DNA of 64,000 nucleotides, taken from the NCBI GenBank assembly GCA_041397765.1, contig JAWKWA010000006.1, forward strand, positions 1 to 64,000. Direction: 5' to 3'. This DNA comes from JAWKWA01 sp041397765 (GTDB lineage: Bacteria; Pseudomonadota; Alphaproteobacteria; Rhizobiales; Hyphomicrobiaceae). Below are positions 26,748-35,803 of the stretch, piece after piece. The translations under genes and the position numbers were made by a program. Within the stretch, counting starts at the first letter, position 1. Each line of letters begins with the position of its first letter. The notes under the pieces were generated by a model, which saw only the letters and a program-made list of their open reading frames with translations, did not search any database and was not told the origin of the DNA.

Positions 26748-29486
26748 ATGGCACTGAGTGGCTCGAAGGGTAATCAATTCAAGGCAATCCGCATCCTGCA
26801 GTCGATCTTCGGCAATCCCGGCGCGAGCGAGGGCCAGATCCAGTCGGTGGTCGACGACATCGCGGCCAACGGCTTCAAGGGTGCGATCGCCAACGTCCTC
26901 GACGACGCCAAGGCGTCCGGTATCTTCAACAATTCCTCGGGCCGCTTCTCGATCGGCGTGATGATCACGAAGATGTCGAAGGCGGTCGGCGTCACGCTCT
27001 CCTCCTCGCAGATCGCCAAGCTGAAGTCCTATGAGGACCCGGCGACGATCATCCAGAAGTTCCTCGGCCTGAAGGTGGTGCGCGTCGAGCTGCAGCCCTC
27101 GATCGAGAAGTTCATCGCCCAGGTCAACGACCCGGCCGGCCCGAACGGCCCGCCCGCATTCGGCGCGAGCCTGCAGCAGGCGCCTTCCGACATCCTCGTC
27201 ACGGGCGGCACGGTGGACGAGAACGTCCTTGCCGGCACGCTGGTCGCCACGCTCGCGGCGGTCGATTTCAATCCCGGCGAGACCTTCACCTTCAAGCTCG
27301 ACGATCCCTCGGGCCTCTTCACCCTCGACGGTGACAAGATCGTCACCTCGGGCGCGCCGATCGACTTCGAGGCGATCGCTGGCGGCGTGGTCGCGGTCAC
27401 GGTGACGGTCACCGACTCGACCGGCCAGACCTACAGCGAAGTGGTCAACATCACCGTCAACGACGTCGACGAGGGGCAGACCTTCGTCACCACGTTCGGC
27501 ATCGACAACATCGTCGGCACGCCCGACGACGACGTCATCCTCGTCAACGGCATCACGGCACTCGCGGGCGGCGACAATGTCGACGGCGGCGACGGCAACG
27601 ACGTGATGAAGATCCAGGCGACGCTGCTCGGCGGTCTCGTCGCAGGGGCGACCGTCACGGGCGTCGAGACGGTCGAGGCGACGGCCGGCCCGCTTGCCGG
27701 CCCGCTCGGCCTGCTCATTCAGATGACGGGCTTCCAGGGCGTGCAGCACCTGGTGATGAAGGACTCGGCCAACAACGTCACCTTCCTCGACATCCAGGGG
27801 GATACGGCGGCGACGGGCGATGCCTCGTGGATCAACTCGATCGGCGATCTGACGCTCGACTTCGCGCCGGCCGGGCTCGCGGGCCTTGCCGACAGCTTCA
27901 CCGTCAACATGGATGGCGTCGGCATCAACGGCGTTGCCCTTCCCTCGCTGAAGCTCAGCCAGAACGGCCTGCTCGTTCCGACCGGCATCGGCCTCGAGGC
28001 GCTGACGCTGAACGTGACGGGCAACGACTCGTTCATCGAGGACATCAACTCGCCGGCCGGCAACACCGTGGCGAGCCTCATCATCACCGGCGACGCCAGC
28101 CTCGAGCAGGGTGGCGGCAATTTCGGCGAGGGCCTCAATGACGACCTGTCGAGCCTTGCCTCGGTCGATGCGTCGGGTCACCGTGGCGATCACCTGACGC
28201 TGCGCATCACCGACTTCTTCGGCGACTACGACGGCACCTACACCGGCTCGCAGGGTGACGACGACGTCTATATCGGCGATTCGATGCGAGACGGCGTGCT
28301 CGGTGCCTTCGATGGCGGCGCTGGCCACAACACCCTCGGCTTTGCCGATTTCATCAGCGTCGACACCGAGGTGCCGGGCTTCCAGCTCACCAACTTCCAG
28401 GAAGCCCGCTTCGAGGCGACGGTCGGCGGCACGCTCGATACGCGCTTCCTGCCGGGCGTGACCGAGTTCACGCTTCAGGGCGGCGTTGCAGGTACGGCCA
28501 ACTTCATCGGCCTCACGCCCGATACGACCCATACCGTCACCGTCGGCGCGAACGGAGCCAATGGCCTCACCACGTTGAACTTCGACGTCGGCGACAACAA
28601 TGCGGGTCCCTTGCTGCTCGGCAATGGCACGGCGGACAACGTGATCATCAACTGGGACGATCCCGACGACGATCTGCGTATCCACGGGCCCGAGCTCGAG
28701 ACGATCACGATCAATTCGTCCTCGTCCGACAACTTCTTCGTCGACTTCAACCAGAACATGGAGGACCTCACCACCCTCACGCTGACGAGCAGCGGCGGCG
28801 GAAACACGCTGTTGCTCACCAATGGTTTCCTGCTCACCAATCAGCTCACGACCATCGACGGCTCGGGCCTCGGCGATACGTCGCTCGACATGACATTCTT
28901 CTTTGGCGGCTCGGCCACCTCGATGACCGTGCTCGGCGGCGAAGCCGGTGACTTCCTGCACGGCAATGTCGGCGACGACCACATCTTCGGTAACGGCGGC
29001 AACGACGTTCTGCAGGGTGGCTTCGGCAATGACGACCTGCACGGTGGGGCAGGGGCCGATTTCCTCAATGGCGGTGCAGATCAGGACATTCTCGACGGCG
29101 GTGCCGGCGGCGATACCTACAACGACAATTCGGGTGTCGACATCGGCGTCGTCGAGGTCGACCAGATCATCGATGTGACGCAGATCGACTTCTGGAACGG
29201 CTTCAATGGCTTCGGCAACGGCGACAAGATCGACTTCGTCGGCATCGACGTCGCCGGCAGCGCGGCCAACACGATCAATATCGGGCCGGAAGCGGGCTAT
29301 GGCGATCTGCTCGGCCAGGCGAATGGCGTCTTCCAGATCGCCGGCGTCGACTATGCCTTCGGCTTCGCCCTCGGCTCGACCTTCGTGTTCGCCGATGCGA
29401 ATGACGACGGTGTCGCCGACCAGGCGATCCAGCTCGTCGGTCTCTTCAACGGGTTCGACGCGACCGACATTCTGGCGACGCATTAG
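26748..29486 (+). CDS. large RTX/cadherin-type secreted calcium-binding protein
   Basis: A 912-residue protein without an N-terminal signal peptide, very acidic and Asn/Gly/Thr-rich, as expected for type I secretion cargo. Residues 1-135 form an unfamiliar helical N-terminal domain (FKAIRILQSIFG, IQSVVDDIAANGFKGAI). A cadherin-like beta domain spans about 148-245 (VDENVLAGTLVATL, FEAIAGGVVAVTVTVTDS). A long beta-rich middle (250-725) resembles S-layer or adhesin proteins. RTX nonapeptides of GGxGxDxLx type lie at about 729-790 (GNGGNDVLQ, GGFGNDDLH, GGAGADFLN), and the C-terminus is uncleaved (FDATDILATH). It is probably a surface-layer or adhesin protein rather than a toxin; no enzymatic motif is seen. 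Confidence 0.88.
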   Translation: MALSGSKGNQFKAIRILQSIFGNPGASEGQIQSVVDDIAANGFKGAIANVLDDAKASGIFNNSSGRFSIGVMITKMSKAVGVTLSSSQIAKLKSYEDPATIIQKFLGLKVVRVELQPSIEKFIAQVNDPAGPNGPPAFGASLQQAPSDILVTGGTVDENVLAGTLVATLAAVDFNPGETFTFKLDDPSGLFTLDGDKIVTSGAPIDFEAIAGGVVAVTVTVTDSTGQTYSEVVNITVNDVDEGQTFVTTFGIDNIVGTPDDDVILVNGITALAGGDNVDGGDGNDVMKIQATLLGGLVAGATVTGVETVEATAGPLAGPLGLLIQMTGFQGVQHLVMKDSANNVTFLDIQGDTAATGDASWINSIGDLTLDFAPAGLAGLADSFTVNMDGVGINGVALPSLKLSQNGLLVPTGIGLEALTLNVTGNDSFIEDINSPAGNTVASLIITGDASLEQGGGNFGEGLNDDLSSLASVDASGHRGDHLTLRITDFFGDYDGTYTGSQGDDDVYIGDSMRDGVLGAFDGGAGHNTLGFADFISVDTEVPGFQLTNFQEARFEATVGGTLDTRFLPGVTEFTLQGGVAGTANFIGLTPDTTHTVTVGANGANGLTTLNFDVGDNNAGPLLLGNGTADNVIINWDDPDDDLRIHGPELETITINSSSSDNFFVDFNQNMEDLTTLTLTSSGGGNTLLLTNGFLLTNQLTTIDGSGLGDTSLDMTFFFGGSATSMTVLGGEAGDFLHGNVGDDHIFGNGGNDVLQGGFGNDDLHGGAGADFLNGGADQDILDGGAGGDTYNDNSGVDIGVVEVDQIIDVTQIDFWNGFNGFGNGDKIDFVGIDVAGSAANTINIGPEAGYGDLLGQANGVFQIAGVDYAFGFALGSTFVFADANDDGVADQAIQLVGLFNGFDATDILATH

Positions 29487-29543
29487 GCGATCGCCAGAGG
29501 CACGGCCGGGTCGATCGGGTCCGGCCGGCAACAGACCATCTCG

Positions 29544-29575
29544 TGCGGCCGCCTCCGGGCGGCCGCATCGCTTTC
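29544..29575 (+). terminator. candidate terminator of the RTX gene
   Basis: A perfect ten-pair stem TGCGGCCGCC/GGCGGCCGCA (29544-29553, 29558-29567) with a TCCG loop, followed by TCGCTTTC. It lies 57 bases past the RTX stop. The T tract is weak. Confidence 0.6.
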
Positions 29576-29674
29576 ATGGAAGGCCCGGCACCGCCACGTC
29601 CGTCCCGTCGGCTTTGCCGGGCCCGCGCGGGTCGTGTAGGAGAGGCGCCGAGGCGGCCGCGAGCGGAGGGAGCC

Positions 29675-31264
29675 ATGGCCCGGAAAGTCCTGTTCATCAC
29701 CGCCGACCAGTGGCGCGGCGAGGCGCTCGGGGTCCTCGGCCATCCTTGCGCGGTGACGCCCAATCTCGACCGTCTGGCGCGGGAAGGCGTCGTGTTCGCC
29801 CGCCACTACACGCCGAGCGCGCCATGCGGCCCGGCCCGCACCACCTTCCTCACCGGCCTCTATCCCTTCATCCACCGCTCGGTGCGCAACGGCTCGCCGC
29901 TCGACAGCCGGCACAGCAATGTCGCCCTCGAGGCGCGGCGCGCGGGCTATGATCCGGTGCTGTTCGGCTATACCGACTCGTCGGCCGATCCGAGCCGGCT
30001 GCCGCCGGAGGATCCGCGTCTCAAATCCTACGAGGGCGTGATCCCCGGATTCCGCCTCGAGGCGTCGCTCAACGAGGCCTGCCTGACGGGCTGGCTGTCG
30101 CAACTCGCCGCCAAGGGCTACGAGGTGCCCGAGCCGCTCTCGGCCATCTATCGCCAGAAGGGGACGCCGGCCGTCGTCGAGCGGTTCTCGCGCGGGCCGT
30201 CGGTCTACAAGGCCGAGGACAGCGACACCGCCTATATCGCCGATCGCATGCTCGACTTCCTGCGCCTCAGGCGGAACAGCGACTGGTTCATCCACGGCGT
30301 GTTCCTGAGGCCCCATCCGCCGCTGATCGCGCCGGAGCCCTACAACATGGCGGTCGAAGCAGCGAAGGTGCCGGCGGCGGTGAAGCACCCGGACCGGGCG
30401 CGGGAGGCCGCCGTCCATCCCTATCTGGCACACTGGCTGAGGGAGCAGGAGAACCCGGCCTATTTCGAGAGCCAGGTCAACGTCCAGGCCTTGCCCGAGA
30501 GCGATCTCGCCGACATGCGGGCGGTCTATTACGGTCTCATCCAGGAGGTCGACGCGCAGATCGGCCGCATCCTCGATCACCTGCGCTCGACGGGGGAGAT
30601 CGACGAGACGCTGATCATCTTCACGAGCGACCACGGCGAGATGCTCGGCGACCACTGGTGCTGGGGCAAGGGCGGCTGGTTCGAGGCCTCGAACTTCGTG
30701 CCGCTCGTCATCCGCGTGCCGGGCCGGGACCGGCCGCGCGGCATCCGGGTGGACGCCTTCACGGAATCGGTCGACCTCATGCCCACAATCCTCGACTGGC
30801 TGGGCCTCGATCACCCGGCCGATCTCAACGGGTCCTCGCTGATGCCCTGGCTCTCGGGGACGACGCCGGAGAGCTGGCGGAACGGCGTCTTCTGGGAGTT
30901 CGACTTCCGCAGCCCGCACACCCAGGCGGTGGAGAGAGCGCTCGGACTGACCTCCGACCAGGCGACGCTCAACGTGGTGCGCGACGATGCCTACAAGTAT
31001 GTCCACTTCTCGGGGCTGCCGCCGCTGCTCTATGACCTCGAGGCCGATCCGGGCGAGCTCGAGAACATCGCCGGCAGGCAGGGGAGCGGGGAGATCATCG
31101 CCCGCTATGCCCAGCGCCTTCTCAATCACCGCATGCTGCACAACGAGCGGCGCTTCGCCAATGCGATGCTGACGACGACGGGCGTCACCTATCACCGGGG
31201 CCCGCGTGGCCTGCCGATGGGCTGGTCGATGCGGCCGGAGCCGGCACGGCCGATCGCCGGCTGA
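29675..31264 (+). CDS. sulfatase-family hydrolase, phosphonate monoester hydrolase-like
   Basis: A 529-residue member of the alkaline phosphatase/arylsulfatase superfamily. The N-terminal ARKVLFITADQWRGEALG supplies metal-binding Asp, and Cys51 in SAPCGPARTTFLTG is the CxPxR site that is modified to formylglycine in active enzymes. TSDHGEMLGDHW gives the second metal cluster. The phrase CGPAR and the overall pattern are closest, from memory, to phosphonate monoester hydrolases and related phosphodiesterases of rhizobia. No signal peptide, so cytoplasmic. ATG chosen for its GGAGGG ribosome-binding site. A formylglycine-generating enzyme must be encoded elsewhere. Confidence 0.83.
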   Translation: MARKVLFITADQWRGEALGVLGHPCAVTPNLDRLAREGVVFARHYTPSAPCGPARTTFLTGLYPFIHRSVRNGSPLDSRHSNVALEARRAGYDPVLFGYTDSSADPSRLPPEDPRLKSYEGVIPGFRLEASLNEACLTGWLSQLAAKGYEVPEPLSAIYRQKGTPAVVERFSRGPSVYKAEDSDTAYIADRMLDFLRLRRNSDWFIHGVFLRPHPPLIAPEPYNMAVEAAKVPAAVKHPDRAREAAVHPYLAHWLREQENPAYFESQVNVQALPESDLADMRAVYYGLIQEVDAQIGRILDHLRSTGEIDETLIIFTSDHGEMLGDHWCWGKGGWFEASNFVPLVIRVPGRDRPRGIRVDAFTESVDLMPTILDWLGLDHPADLNGSSLMPWLSGTTPESWRNGVFWEFDFRSPHTQAVERALGLTSDQATLNVVRDDAYKYVHFSGLPPLLYDLEADPGELENIAGRQGSGEIIARYAQRLLNHRMLHNERRFANAMLTTTGVTYHRGPRGLPMGWSMRPEPARPIAG

Positions 31265-31345
31265 CGTCCGGCTCGGCTGGCGCTACATTCCCATCCGACA
31301 TGGGTCCGCTCGGCCGAGGCCGCCGGCGGCAGGAGGATCAGCCCG

Positions 31346-33436
31346 ATGGATGCGAAAATCCCGGTCGGCTACTCGGTCTGCCCGCACGATTGTCCCTCGA
31401 CCTGCGCGCTCGAGGTCGAGCTGCTCGACGAGGGCCGCATCGGGCGGGTCCGCGGTGCGCGCGACAATTCCTATACGCTCGGGGTGGTCTGCGCCAAGGT
31501 CGGGCGCTATGCCGAGCGCATCCACCATCCCGACCGGCTGACGCGCCCGCTCCGGCGCCTGGGGCCGAAGGGCTCGGGCGTGTTCGAGCCGATCTCCTGG
31601 AACGATGCGCTCGACATCACCGCCGAAGCCTTCCTGAAGGCTGAGCGCGCGCACGGGGCCGAAGCCGTCTGGCCATACTATTACGCCGGCACGATGGGCC
31701 TCCTGATGCGCGACGGCATCGAACGGTTGCGCCATGCCAAGCGCTATTCGCGCTTCCATTCGACGATCTGCGTCGGCACGTCGTGGCCGGGCTATGCGGC
31801 GGGCACCGGGCGGCTCGCGGGCGTCGATCCGCGCGAGATGGCGAAATCGGATCTCATCGTGCTTTGGGGCACCAATCCGGTCAACACGCAGGTCAACGTG
31901 ATGACCCATGCGATGCGTGCCCGCAAGGAGCGCGGCGCCCGCATCGCCGCCGTCGACATCTACATGAACGGCACCATGCAGCAGGCCGATATGGCCGTGC
32001 TGATCCGGCCGGGCACGGATGCCGCCCTCGCCTGCGCGGTCATGCATGTGCTGTTCCGCGACGGCTTTGCCGACCGGGAGTATCTCGGGCGCTATGCCGA
32101 CGATGCGAAGGGCCTCGAAGCGCATCTGAGGACGCGGGGGCCCGACTGGGCAAGCGCGATCACCGGCGCCCGTCCCGAGGAAATCGAGGCCTTCGCGCGG
32201 CTGATCGGCGAGAACCGGCGTGCCTATTTCCGCCTCGGCTACGGCTTCACGCGCTCGCGCAACGGCAGCGCCGCCATGCATGCCGTGACCTCGATCCCGA
32301 CCGTGATCGGTGCCTGGCAATATGAAGGGGGCGGCGCACTTCACACCAATGCCGCCATCTACGGGATCGACAAGACGCTGATCGAGGGGCTCGACGTCAA
32401 GGACCGGTCGGTCCGGGCGATCGACCAGTCGCGGATCGGGCCGGCGCTGGTCGGCGATCCGCACGATCTGGCCGGCGGGCCGCCGATCACGGCGCTCCTC
32501 GTGCAGAGCACCAATCCGCTCGAGGTCGCGCCCGAGCAGCGCAAGGTCCGGGCCGGCTTCATGCGCGAGGATCTGTTCGTGTGCGTGCACGAGCAGTTCA
32601 TGACCGAGACGGCACGGCTCGCCGACATCGTGCTGCCCTCGACCATGTTCCTCGAGCACGACGACATCTATGTCGCGAGCGGGCATCAGCATCTGCAACT
32701 GGGGCCGAAGCTGATCGAGCCGCCCGGCGAATGCCGGTCGAACCACGAGGTGATCGCGGGGCTCGCGGCGCGCGTCGGGGCGGAGCATCGCGGCTTTTGG
32801 ATGAGCGCGCGCGAGATCATCGACGAGACCTTGCGGGCGTCGGGCCGGGGTACGCTCGGCGAGCTCGAGCGCGCGCGCGCCATCGACTGCCAGCCCGATT
32901 TCGAGACCTCCCACTATCTGAACGGCTTCGGCTGGCCGGACGGGCGCTTCCGCTTCCGTGCCGACTGGTCGAAGGTGCCGACCAAGAACGAGGGTCTGAA
33001 GGGGCCGGTCGCCGACATGCCGGCCTTCCCGGATCACTGGCGGGTTATCGAGGAGGCGGATGCAGCCCATCCGTTCCGGCTCGCGACGGTGCCGGCGCGC
33101 AGCTACCTCAACTCCACCTTCAACGAGACGCGCGCGAGCCGGGAGAAGGAAGGACCGCCGCGGCTCAAGATGAACCCTGCCGATCTGGCAGCCCTCGATC
33201 TGCGCGACGGCGATGCGGTCGAGGTCGGCAACGGCCGGGGCGAGATCGTGCTTTCCGTCGAGCGTTTCGAGGGGGTGCGGCCCGGCGTCGTCGTCGTCGA
33301 GTCGATCGCGCCCAACCGGCAATTCGGCCGGGGGGAGGGCATCAACACGCTGACCGGGGCGGAGCAGTCGGCGCCCTATGGCGGAGCGCCGTTCCACGAC
33401 AATCGCGTCTGGGTGAGGAAGGCGCCGGCGGCCTGA
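31346..33436 (+). CDS. molybdopterin-dependent oxidoreductase (DMSO reductase family)
   Basis: A 696-residue bis-molybdopterin oxidoreductase. The N-terminal CPHDCPSTCALEVELL plus VCAKVGRY supplies the four Cys for a [4Fe-4S] cluster. The large middle binds the molybdenum cofactor (VLWGTNPVNTQVNVM, LLVQSTNPLEV, ARLADIVLPSTMFLEH), and the C-terminal domain from about residue 575 (LKMNPADLAALDLRDGDAVEV) is the molydopterin dinucleotide-binding fold. No Tat signal is present, suggesting a cytoplasmic enzyme. The gene follows the phosphonate hydrolase-like gene after 81 bases with an AGGAGGA site, so the two may be co-transcribed. Substrate unknown. Confidence 0.88.
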   Translation: MDAKIPVGYSVCPHDCPSTCALEVELLDEGRIGRVRGARDNSYTLGVVCAKVGRYAERIHHPDRLTRPLRRLGPKGSGVFEPISWNDALDITAEAFLKAERAHGAEAVWPYYYAGTMGLLMRDGIERLRHAKRYSRFHSTICVGTSWPGYAAGTGRLAGVDPREMAKSDLIVLWGTNPVNTQVNVMTHAMRARKERGARIAAVDIYMNGTMQQADMAVLIRPGTDAALACAVMHVLFRDGFADREYLGRYADDAKGLEAHLRTRGPDWASAITGARPEEIEAFARLIGENRRAYFRLGYGFTRSRNGSAAMHAVTSIPTVIGAWQYEGGGALHTNAAIYGIDKTLIEGLDVKDRSVRAIDQSRIGPALVGDPHDLAGGPPITALLVQSTNPLEVAPEQRKVRAGFMREDLFVCVHEQFMTETARLADIVLPSTMFLEHDDIYVASGHQHLQLGPKLIEPPGECRSNHEVIAGLAARVGAEHRGFWMSAREIIDETLRASGRGTLGELERARAIDCQPDFETSHYLNGFGWPDGRFRFRADWSKVPTKNEGLKGPVADMPAFPDHWRVIEEADAAHPFRLATVPARSYLNSTFNETRASREKEGPPRLKMNPADLAALDLRDGDAVEVGNGRGEIVLSVERFEGVRPGVVVVESIAPNRQFGRGEGINTLTGAEQSAPYGGAPFHDNRVWVRKAPAA

Positions 33437-33570
33437 GGCCGGTCAGCGATGCGGGCGGCGATCGGCGACAGCCGTGCGCTCCTATGGCCACGACACCCGG
33501 TTCGAGCTGATGGCGCCGGCTGCGATCGGCGACCGGCGCCACAAGCCATAGGGATGGTCGGCAGAGGTGG

Positions 33571-33834
33571 TCAGACCGGATAGTCCTCGGGCTTGACGCC
33601 GGCCTGCTCGAGGAACTTCCTGATCTGGGCGACCTCGTCCTTGGGCAGGCTGTGATGGGCGTGGCTGAAGGCGGCGTTGTGGCCGTTGAGGCTGACGCCG
33701 ATGCGGTTGCCGTGCTTGTTCTCGATCTCGGCGCCGAGCTCCTTCAACACCGACTCGACCTCCTTGAAGTCGATATTGGCGCTGATCGGATGGGCCCAGA
33801 GGGCGTGCAGCGTCTTCCTGTGGCGATGGTTCAT
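33571..33834 (-). CDS. HicA-like small protein without an obvious HicB partner
   Basis: An 87-residue protein of the HicA/YcfA-like group, RNA-binding fold. The visible pattern is KEVESVLKELGAEIENKHGNRIGVSLNG, followed by AFSHAHHSLPKDEVAQIRKFLEQAGV. Genuine HicA toxins carry a conserved His in a Gly-Ser-His context; here HGNRIG takes that place, so toxicity is uncertain. No HicB-like antitoxin lies on either side: the neighbours are the oxidoreductase and a cytochrome P450. It may be a domesticated solitary HicA homologue. Confidence 0.68.
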   Translation of the reverse strand: MNHRHRKTLHALWAHPISANIDFKEVESVLKELGAEIENKHGNRIGVSLNGHNAAFSHAHHSLPKDEVAQIRKFLEQAGVKPEDYPV

Positions 33835-33954
33835 CGGTCGATCGTCTCCTGGCTCGGCTGACCCTTTGCCGGCGGCCGGCCCCCTGCCGGACGCTCGTTG
33901 CCGGGGATTGAGCCAGCAACGGGCGGGTCAGGCATTGCGCGGGATCAAACGAGA

Positions 33955-33978
33955 GACGGGACCCGAAAGGATCCCGTC
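33955..33978 (-). terminator. candidate terminator of the P450 gene
   Basis: GACGGGACCC and GGATCCCGTC (33955-33964, 33969-33978) pair with one mismatch around a GAAA tetraloop, 40 bases past the P450 stop on the minus strand. There is no strong T run. Confidence 0.5.
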
Positions 33979-34017
33979 CGTCTCATCAACGCGGCACGTG
34001 GTCGAGCCGTCCCGGCT

Positions 34018-35376
34018 TCACACCAGCTCCCTGATGCGGAAGTGGAGGCCGCCCTTGGGGGTGAGCGTCACCGTGGCGTTGATGGGGGCGGGCTCGGTGC
34101 CGACATATTCGGGCCGGAAGTGCCGGAGCAGCATCGAGAGGGCGAGCGTGTTCTCGACCTGGCTCATGGCGCCGCCGGGGCAGGAGCGCTTGCCGGCGCC
34201 GAACGGCAGATAGGAATATTTGACCCGCTTCCTGGCGGCATCGTCCATCCAGCGCTCGGGGCGGAACTCCTCCGGCGCATCCCAGTATTTCGGGTTGTGA
34301 TGGGCGCCGTAGAAGAACATGACGATCTTGTCGCCGGCCTTGATCTCCTTGCCGCCGATGACGTCGTCCTTGGCGGCGATGCGGATGAGGCCCCAGATCG
34401 GGGGATAGAGGCGCATGGTCTCCTGGATGACGGCGCGCGTATAGGCGAGGGCCGAATAGTCGGCCGCGGTCGGCTCGCGACTGCCATAGACCTGATCGCC
34501 CTCGGCGCGGATGCGGGCGGCGGCCTCGGGGTAGCGCGAGGTGATATAGAGCGCCCAGGCGAGCGTCAGCGCCGTCGTCTCGGTGCCGGCCCACAGATAC
34601 TGCTTCATCTCGTCGACGACCTGGGCATGGTCGAATTCGGGGATGGCGGGATTGGCCTCGGCCGCCTCGAGCATGCGGAAGAGCGTGCGCTCGCGATGCT
34701 CGCGCGGGTCCGACTTGATGACGAGGTCGGGAACGCCGGCCCAGGCCTCCATCGCCTTGGTCGCATCCTCGTCGGAGGCCTCGAACAGCTCGCCGCCCGA
34801 CTGCTTCTTCAGCCGGATCGACTTGTGGTTCATCACGTCGGTGTAGGTCTTCACGCATTTGAAGACGAAATGCGGATTGAAGGGCATGTCGCGGTCGAAC
34901 AGCGCCTTGCAGATCATGTCGGCGGCGAGCGTCCAGGTCTGCTCGACCATCTCGACCGTCTCGCCGGTGCGGGCGAGATCCTTCCACACGCCCATCTTGG
35001 CGCGTATCGCCTGCATGAAATAAGGGATGTACTCGGCGAACATGTCGGGATGGAAGGCCGGCTGCTGGGGCGCGCGGATCTTCTGCCAGAGCGCACCGTC
35101 GACCGTGATCATGGCGTTGCCGAACACTGGCCGCAGCCCGTCGAAATATTTCACATAGGCATCGGGCTTGCTGACGAGCACGTGCTTGAAATATTCGGGA
35201 TCGGAGAGCAGCACGACGCGCTGGGTGCCGAGATTGACCGGGATGCAGCCGCCGTAGCGCTCGCTCATCTTGATGAGCACCTCCATCGGGTTCTCCGGCC
35301 CCTTGAGAAGCGGGGTCAGCTTGAACCAGATCGAGTTCTCATCGCCAAGGCCATGGGACGGCGCATAGACGGTCAT
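34018..35376 (-). CDS. cytochrome P450
   Basis: A 452-residue P450 monooxygenase. It carries the I-helix oxygen-binding motif AGTETTALTLAW, the K-helix ExxR (ETMRLYPPIW), the PERF-like region FRPERWMDD and the heme loop FGAGKRSCPGG with Cys399 as thiolate ligand. Pattern and order resemble bacterial CYP4/CYP102-type fatty acid hydroxylases, but without the fused reductase, so separate redox partners are needed. The ATG at 35374-35376 begins MTVYAPSHGLGDENSIW. It is transcribed alone, with a 427-bp gap upstream. Substrate is not predictable. Confidence 0.92.
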   Translation of the reverse strand: MTVYAPSHGLGDENSIWFKLTPLLKGPENPMEVLIKMSERYGGCIPVNLGTQRVVLLSDPEYFKHVLVSKPDAYVKYFDGLRPVFGNAMITVDGALWQKIRAPQQPAFHPDMFAEYIPYFMQAIRAKMGVWKDLARTGETVEMVEQTWTLAADMICKALFDRDMPFNPHFVFKCVKTYTDVMNHKSIRLKKQSGGELFEASDEDATKAMEAWAGVPDLVIKSDPREHRERTLFRMLEAAEANPAIPEFDHAQVVDEMKQYLWAGTETTALTLAWALYITSRYPEAAARIRAEGDQVYGSREPTAADYSALAYTRAVIQETMRLYPPIWGLIRIAAKDDVIGGKEIKAGDKIVMFFYGAHHNPKYWDAPEEFRPERWMDDAARKRVKYSYLPFGAGKRSCPGGAMSQVENTLALSMLLRHFRPEYVGTEPAPINATVTLTPKGGLHFRIRELV

Positions 35377-35803
35377 GGACAACGGCTCCCGAATATCTGG
35401 GGAGCTGGCAGGCGGCCCCGGCCCGAAGCGGGGACGGCCGTTGCGCAAGGTGCCCCCCTTGCCTGTCTCGACCAGCCTGCCGACGAGCGGTGACTGGGCA
35501 CGACGATCGCCCGGAACCCTCTATGGGTCCCTGGCGGCGGTCCTGGCCGGTTGGAGCGCTTTGCGGGCGACGCCGCCCCGGCCGCGACGACGCGCCGGTC
35601 CGCTCACTCGTTATCTTTTGAGACTGGACGCCGCCGGCTGCCCGTCGCGGCGCCCGGCGGGCTCCGCAATCACCCTCGCGGTCCCAGCCACAGGCGTCTC
35701 GTAGCACCCGGGCGCCTGGAAAGTCCATCGCGGGCGGAGACGCACGGGGCAATCCGTCGCGGGATCTCCCCAGCGCCCCTTCGGGGCCAAACGGGCGGCG
35801 GGC
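35377..35803. other. gene-free region between purN and the P450 gene
   Basis: This 427-bp stretch follows purN and precedes the P450 start, both on the minus strand. It should contain the purMN terminator and the P450 promoter, but apart from a weak five-pair hairpin at 35775-35787 I see nothing I can name. Confidence 0.4.

Noticed and set aside
26739..29531. 930-codon open frame antisense to the RTX gene
   Set aside because: Its composition (Val/Glu/Asp/Arg) is the complement of Asp/Gly/Thr codons of the RTX protein; there is no start signal or domain.
35775..35787. GCCCC-TTC-GGGGC hairpin after purN as a terminator
   Set aside because: Five pairs and no T run are too weak in a GC-rich genome where such hairpins are common by chance.
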